Shown here piece after piece: positions 52,576 through 56,831 of a stretch of DNA of 56,831 nucleotides. Origin of the DNA: an uncultured Pseudomonadales bacterium (GTDB lineage Bacteria; Pseudomonadota; Gammaproteobacteria; Pseudomonadales; Azotimanducaceae). The notes below the pieces were generated by a model. That model was given only the letters and a program-made list of their open reading frames with translations, did no database searches and was not told where the DNA came from. The position numbers and the translations under genes are program-made. Location: assembly GCA_937921865.1 (NCBI GenBank), contig CAKZWF010000072.1, positions 1 to 56,831 on the forward strand, read 5' to 3'. Position 1 is the stretch's first letter. Every line of letters starts with the position of its first letter.

Positions 52576-52581
52576 ATTATA
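52576..52581 (-). promoter_or_regulatory. Candidate -10 box of ffh
   Basis: A perfect TATAAT on the minus strand 38 bases before the ffh ATG. The expected -35 place (around CGCACC) matches poorly. The plus strand over the same bases (TTGCGA, 18 bases, TATAGC) may serve ypjD. Confidence 0.4.
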
Positions 52582-52620
52582 GCTCTTCACGGCCCCGGTG
52601 CGTTATGACAAACTCGCGCC

Positions 52621-53430
52621 ATGGTATCCACCGTCACCGCGGTTGCCGGCATGATCGCAGCCACTGGATATGCCGCCAGCACAGCGGTGCAGCTGTCAGG
52701 ACTGAAACGTAACGCCGAGCCAGACGCGCGGGTGTTGTGGTGGCTGCTGTTCCCATCACTGGCGCTGCATGGCTTCGTGTTGTTTGCGCTTATCGGCACA
52801 TCAGCAGGGCTGAACCTGAATCTGTTTACATCCGCCAGCCTGGTGGCCTGGGTAATGGTCTGTTTCCTGCTGTTTGCCAGTCTGCGCGCAGCCATTCACA
52901 ACCTGTTGCTGCTGGTTGCGCCGCTGGCAGCGATCAGCATCGTGCTCGAATTGAGCTTCGATGCGGCCTACCAGCCCATAACCTCTCTGGAACAGCCGCT
53001 GATCTGGCACATCCTGCTGTCGATAGTCGCTTACAGCATTCTGTTCATGGCCGCCTGCCAGTCACTGCTGTTGGCGCTGCTGGAGGACCGGCTGCGCCGC
53101 AAACAGGCTTTTACTCTGGTGCGTCTGCTGCCACCGCTGCAAACAATGGAAAATCTGCTGTTCAGCCTGCTGCAGTCCGGTGTCGCAATATTAACGCTGG
53201 CCATCCTTACGGGCTTCGTCTTTCTGCAAGATCTATTCGCCCAGAGGGTCGTCCACCACACCGTGCTGACCATTGCGTCCTGGCTGGTCTTTACCACGCT
53301 GCTGATTGGTCACCACTTCTTCGGCTGGCGCGGGTCTACGGCCGTCCGCTGGACCCTTATCGGATTTACTCTGCTGCTGTTAGGTTACTTCGGCAGCAAG
53401 TTCGTTATCGAAATCCTGCTCGGAAACTGA
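52621..53430 (+). CDS. ypjD: YpjD-type inner-membrane protein (CcsA/cytochrome c assembly family)
   Basis: The 269-residue protein has about eight hydrophobic segments spread along its length and no signal peptide. The CcsA-like pattern is seen in WHILLSIVAYSILFMAACQSLLLALLEDRLRR and in HHTVLTIASWLVFTTLLIGHHFFGWRG, which carry histidines that could bind heme as in cytochrome c assembly proteins. Role unknown in gammaproteobacteria, where this gene is regularly beside ffh and a CorC-type gene, as here. Confidence 0.85.
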   Translation: MVSTVTAVAGMIAATGYAASTAVQLSGLKRNAEPDARVLWWLLFPSLALHGFVLFALIGTSAGLNLNLFTSASLVAWVMVCFLLFASLRAAIHNLLLLVAPLAAISIVLELSFDAAYQPITSLEQPLIWHILLSIVAYSILFMAACQSLLLALLEDRLRRKQAFTLVRLLPPLQTMENLLFSLLQSGVAILTLAILTGFVFLQDLFAQRVVHHTVLTIASWLVFTTLLIGHHFFGWRGSTAVRWTLIGFTLLLLGYFGSKFVIEILLGN

Positions 53431-53446
53431 AACCACAACTAGCACC

Positions 53447-54718
53447 ATGTCAGAGCTACCTAACTCACTGCTGTTTGCAATTATCGCCGTCCTGACCGTT
53501 CTGTCGGCGTTCTTTTCCAGCTCCGAAACCGCGATGATCGGGCTTAACCGGTACCGCTTGCGCCATCTTGTCAAAGAAAAACATCGAGGCGCCCGCAAAG
53601 CCAACAGCCTGCTGCGTCGACCGGATCGCCTGCTCGGTGTCATTCTGATCGGAAACAACCTGGCGAACTTCATGGCTGCCAGTGTCGCGACGATCATCGG
53701 CCTGAGACTATTCGGCGATTCCGGTGTGGTGATCACGCCGGTGATCCTCACTATCTATTTCCTGATATTCGCGGAGGTCGCGCCTAAAACACTCGCGGCT
53801 CAAGTGCCTGAACGGATCGCTTTCCCCGCTGCCCACCTGCTCACACCGCTGCTCAGCCTGATGTATCCGCTGGTGTTTTCGATTAATGCGGTAGCAAACC
53901 TGCTGGTCAAACCCTTCATCCCACGAACTGAAGAGAGCAATGATGATCTCAGCGTTGATGAACTTCGGACTGTGGTCAACGAGGGTGTAGGACTACCCAG
54001 CCACGATCAGAACATGCTCATCAGCATTCTGGATCTCGAGAAGGTGTCTGTGAACGACATCATGGTGCCGCGCAGCGAAATCATCGGCATCAACATCGAC
54101 GACGAAGTCGGTGAAATTCTCAACGTTCTGGCCAACAGCCAGCACACTCGATTGCCGGTTTTTAAAGAGGACATCAACAACATCGTCGGTATGCTGCATC
54201 TGCGCCGGGTGGCCCGTTATCTGCCCCGTCAGAGCGAAACCGAACCGCTGACCCGTGCTGACCTGATGCAGCTGACAGAAGAGCCCTACTACGTGCCTGA
54301 AGGCACGCAGCTGCCCACACAACTGCTGAAATTCAAACAGGAGAAAAAGCGCATTGCGCTGGTGGTTGATGAATACGGGGATGTGATGGGCATTGTCACC
54401 TTAGAAGACATCCTCGAAGAGATAGTTGGCGAATTCACCACGGACTTCGCCGCCAAAGTCTCCGAAATCCATCCTCAGGAAGACGGTTCCTATCTGATCG
54501 ACGGGATGGCACAACTGCGCGACATCAACCGTGCACTCGAGTGGAACCTGCCCACCGAAGGGCCGAAGACTTTAAGTGGCCTGGTTCTCGAGCATCTGGA
54601 AGCGATACCCGAGAACAACCTGTGCCTGCGTGTTGACGACTACCTGATCGAAACCCTGCAGATTAAAGACAACGTCATCAAGAATCTGAAGGTCAGCCGC
54701 GCCAGCGACGATTCATAG
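53447..54718 (+). CDS. CNNM/CorC-family transporter with CBS domains (YfjD type)
   Basis: The 423-residue membrane protein has an N-terminal CNNM (DUF21) domain with three to four helices (FFSSSETAMIGLNRYRLRHL near 20-40, GVILIGNNLANFMAA near 62, FLIFAEVAPKTLAA near 103-116). Two CBS domains follow at about 200-325 (MVPRSEIIGI, VVDEYGDVMGIVTLEDILEEIVGEF), then the CorC_HlyC domain. Relatives are involved in magnesium or cobalt efflux. It starts 16 bases after ypjD, and its last 26 bases overlap the end of leuA on the other strand. Confidence 0.92.
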   Translation: MSELPNSLLFAIIAVLTVLSAFFSSSETAMIGLNRYRLRHLVKEKHRGARKANSLLRRPDRLLGVILIGNNLANFMAASVATIIGLRLFGDSGVVITPVILTIYFLIFAEVAPKTLAAQVPERIAFPAAHLLTPLLSLMYPLVFSINAVANLLVKPFIPRTEESNDDLSVDELRTVVNEGVGLPSHDQNMLISILDLEKVSVNDIMVPRSEIIGINIDDEVGEILNVLANSQHTRLPVFKEDINNIVGMLHLRRVARYLPRQSETEPLTRADLMQLTEEPYYVPEGTQLPTQLLKFKQEKKRIALVVDEYGDVMGIVTLEDILEEIVGEFTTDFAAKVSEIHPQEDGSYLIDGMAQLRDINRALEWNLPTEGPKTLSGLVLEHLEAIPENNLCLRVDDYLIETLQIKDNVIKNLKVSRASDDS

Positions 54719-56402
54719 CTGAGACAACGGCCACCAGCGACGCAGCAATGGTGTTTCGACTCATCCCTGCGCCATAGCAGCGACCGCCGGACTCGGTATC
54801 TTCAATCGCCAGCAGGCAGATCGCCTGGGCATCACTGCCAGACGTCAGAGCATGCTCATGATAGTCGACAATGTTCAGCGGCTCGTTGAGCGTCTCAACC
54901 AGACCATTAACAAACGCCTCGATGGGACCACTGCCCTCACCGTCGATGGTCATCTGCTGCTCAGAGACTTCGACTCGGGCAACGCAGCGCTGATCCGCTT
55001 CACGACCACTGAGCAGGTCGAAATCTATCAGTCGATAAGGACCACGCTCCACTACGTACTCGTCGATGAGTGCCTGCAGGATTTCATCCGTCTTTATTTC
55101 CCGACCCAGAGATTCAGTCAGTTTCTGCACGAGACTGGAGAACTCGACCAGTAATTCTCTGGGTAACGCAATACCGTGGTGTTCTTCCAGAATGAAGCCT
55201 ATGCCACCTTTGCCGGACTGGCTGTTTACGCGCACCGTTTCTTTGTACGACGAGCCAACGTCGGCGGGATCGATTGGCAGATAGGGGACTTCCCAATGAT
55301 CAGCAGCAACATGTGACATGCCTTTGCGAATCGCATCCTGATGCGAACCGGAAAAGGCGGTAAAAACCAGATCACCAGCATAGGGATGTCGTTCCGGCAC
55401 CGGCAATTTGTTCACGTCCTGAGCGACCGAACGGATTCGAGGCATGTCCCGAAAATCCAGTTGGGGATCGAGACCCTGACTGAACATATTCATCGCCATA
55501 GTCACAAGGTCACAGTTACCGGTCCGTTCACCGTTGCCGAACAGCGTACCCTCGACCCGTTGCGCCCCCGCCATCAGCGCCAGCTCGGTGGCCGCGATGC
55601 CAGTGCCACGGTCGTTGTGGGTATGCAGACTGACAACAATCCGATCACGATCCGGGAAGTTCCGACAGAACCACTCGATCTGATCGGCATAGATATTTGG
55701 CGTGGCCATTTCGACCGTTGAAGGCAGGTTGATGATGATCGGACTATCGGCCGTCGCGCCCCAGGTATCCGCAACGGCAGCACAAATGTCGACGGCAAAA
55801 TCCAACTCGGTTCCGGTGAAGCTCTCCGGCGAGTACTCAAAGGTAATTTTCGAATCAAGTGACTCAAGGCCCTGTCTGACCAGACGGGTGCCCTCGACGG
55901 CGAGATCAATGATGCCCTGCCGATCCATCCCGAAGACGACCCTCCGCTGCAGCTCCGAAGTCGAGTTATACAGGTGAAAAATGACTTCAGGTGCGCCCTG
56001 CAGGGCTTCCACAGTCTTATCGATCAGTTCTTCACGCGCCTGGCACAGGACCTGAATGGCCACGCCTGGTGGAATTCGATCTTCATCAATGATCTGTCGG
56101 ATGAAATCGAAGTCAGGCTGTGAGGCAGCAGGAAAACCTACCTCGATTTCTGCAAAGCCAATTTCCAGCAGCAGGTCGAAGAGTCTCAACTTTTCCGGAA
56201 CACTCATCGGGTCGATCAGCGCCTGGTTGCCGTCTCGCAGGTCCACGCTGCACCAGCGCGGCGCGGTGTCGATGACCCGGTTCGGCCACTGCCGGTCCGG
56301 CAGGGTGACGGGCGGGAAACTTCGATACTTCTCGAAGGGCATCTTGCGGATAGCTCGACCACCCCTGGGATTCGGATTAGATTCCTGGCTAGGCTCACTC
56401 AT
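54693..56402 (-). CDS. leuA: 2-isopropylmalate synthase LeuA (long form)
   Basis: LeuA condenses acetyl-CoA with 2-oxoisovalerate in the first committed step of leucine synthesis. The 569-residue protein is of the long type known from Pseudomonas and actinobacteria. The catalytic barrel shows CSVDLRDGNQALIDPM near 51-66, IEVGFPAAS, HTHNDRG near 260, and GNGERTGN; the C-terminal domain at about 440-560 is the leucine-binding allosteric domain (CYGAGMSRNTIAAS). Convergent with the CorC-type gene, with overlapping 3' ends. Confidence 0.96.
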   Translation of the reverse strand: MSEPSQESNPNPRGGRAIRKMPFEKYRSFPPVTLPDRQWPNRVIDTAPRWCSVDLRDGNQALIDPMSVPEKLRLFDLLLEIGFAEIEVGFPAASQPDFDFIRQIIDEDRIPPGVAIQVLCQAREELIDKTVEALQGAPEVIFHLYNSTSELQRRVVFGMDRQGIIDLAVEGTRLVRQGLESLDSKITFEYSPESFTGTELDFAVDICAAVADTWGATADSPIIINLPSTVEMATPNIYADQIEWFCRNFPDRDRIVVSLHTHNDRGTGIAATELALMAGAQRVEGTLFGNGERTGNCDLVTMAMNMFSQGLDPQLDFRDMPRIRSVAQDVNKLPVPERHPYAGDLVFTAFSGSHQDAIRKGMSHVAADHWEVPYLPIDPADVGSSYKETVRVNSQSGKGGIGFILEEHHGIALPRELLVEFSSLVQKLTESLGREIKTDEILQALIDEYVVERGPYRLIDFDLLSGREADQRCVARVEVSEQQMTIDGEGSGPIEAFVNGLVETLNEPLNIVDYHEHALTSGSDAQAICLLAIEDTESGGRCYGAGMSRNTIAASLVAVVSAMNRRWRG

Positions 56403-56831
56403 GGTTTTGACTCTTTCTATCTGTAGCGCTGCTGAAACGCTGTTCTCATACGCTGCTGTCGCGTTTTTAAGGTTGACGATCCGGCTGCGGGTCTGGCGCG
56501 CAATGATAGCAAGCCGTCATGGTATTAGCGTTGCTTGACGGCGATCAGCGCCAGCATGCATGTTCACGCAATAACATCGACAACATGCGCTTCAGCGGGA
56601 TTTTTTGAACTGGTGGGCGATTGGAGCCCTGTAGAGAGAATATACGCCGGCTACACCGGCAGTAGCAGCAGTGCGAGGAGGAAAAGATTGGCAAGACATA
56701 TATTCACGCGCGAACTATAACCACCCTCCCGCACTTTGCCAAGCTTCACAGCGCAGCATCTACCGGCAGTACTTGCGTCAGCCGTCGAAGCTGACGATCA
56801 CCGCCGAGGCACTGCGGGCGGCCTTCTGGCG
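56403..56831. other. Gene-poor right end upstream of leuA
   Basis: No gene can be supported in these ~430 bases. On the leuA strand a TATATT box lies at about 56638-56643 without a good -35, next to the inverted repeat GCCGG-N5-CCGGC (56648-56662). An open frame enters from the right edge on the minus strand and stops at 56778 (18 codons ending VIVSFDG), too short to identify. I see no leucine-rich leader peptide with several Leu codons. Confidence 0.5.

Noticed and set aside
56778..56831. C-terminal fragment of a gene entering from the right edge
   Set aside because: Only 17 codons before the stop; too short to distinguish from chance or to name.

Overview
The window is a chromosomal segment of a gammaproteobacterium, read from gene content, protein families and gene order. 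Two blocks match the arrangement known in Pseudomonas. The first is nadB / rpoE(algU)-mucA-mucB-mucC-mucD-lepA-lepB-DUF4845-rnc-era-recO, with ygfX-sdhE / ygfZ beside it. The second is xerD-dsbC-hom-recJ-prfB-lysS. By eye the base composition is moderately GC-rich and even. I see no transposase, integrase, prophage, CRISPR array, rRNA or tRNA gene, so this is core genome and not an island. I cannot place the species; lineages around Pseudomonadales/Cellvibrionales fit best.

Left part (1-15324): pyrH (cut by the window edge), tsf and rpsB run leftward as a translation operon. They share a divergent regulatory region with a rightward run of map, glnD, dapC, dapD, dapE, gspN, gspC, gspD and plsB. 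That run combines methionine removal, nitrogen sensing, diaminopimelate/lysine synthesis, three type II secretion genes and the first step of phospholipid synthesis. Most junctions overlap or are tightly spaced.

Middle (15374-33123): leftward rsmJ, a doubtful small gene and tsaB; rightward moeA; then leftward genes for a repetitive histone H1-like protein and adk, and a compact run relA-rlmD-recO-era-rnc-DUF4845-lepB-lepA-mucD-mucC-mucB-mucA-rpoE. The run joins the stringent response, rRNA modification, recombination, RNA processing, signal-peptide cleavage and the envelope-stress sigma-E module. nadB diverges from rpoE across a region rich in inverted repeats.

Right part (34909-56831): ygfX-sdhE against ygfZ; a decayed HDOD-domain gene; a branched-chain amino acid catabolic trio (mmsB, 3-hydroxyisobutyryl-CoA hydrolase, enoyl-CoA hydratase); ung; lysS; prfB with its programmed +1 frameshift; recJ, hom, dsbC, xerD; the ribosomal operon rpsP-rimM-trmD-rplS; ffh; and rightward ypjD and a CorC-type transporter that meet leuA tail to tail. 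The last ~430 bases carry no gene I can identify.

The most unusual material is non-coding or decayed: 13-bp-periodic degenerate repeats in front of the H1-like gene, four 20-bp repeats in front of hom, 15-bp repeats in front of dsbC, palindromes upstream of xerD and between rpoE and nadB, a hairpin that would hide the rpsB ribosome-binding site, and the HDOD pseudogene with an ATGGTC hexamer tract. I found no convincing evidence of a wholly new multi-gene system.
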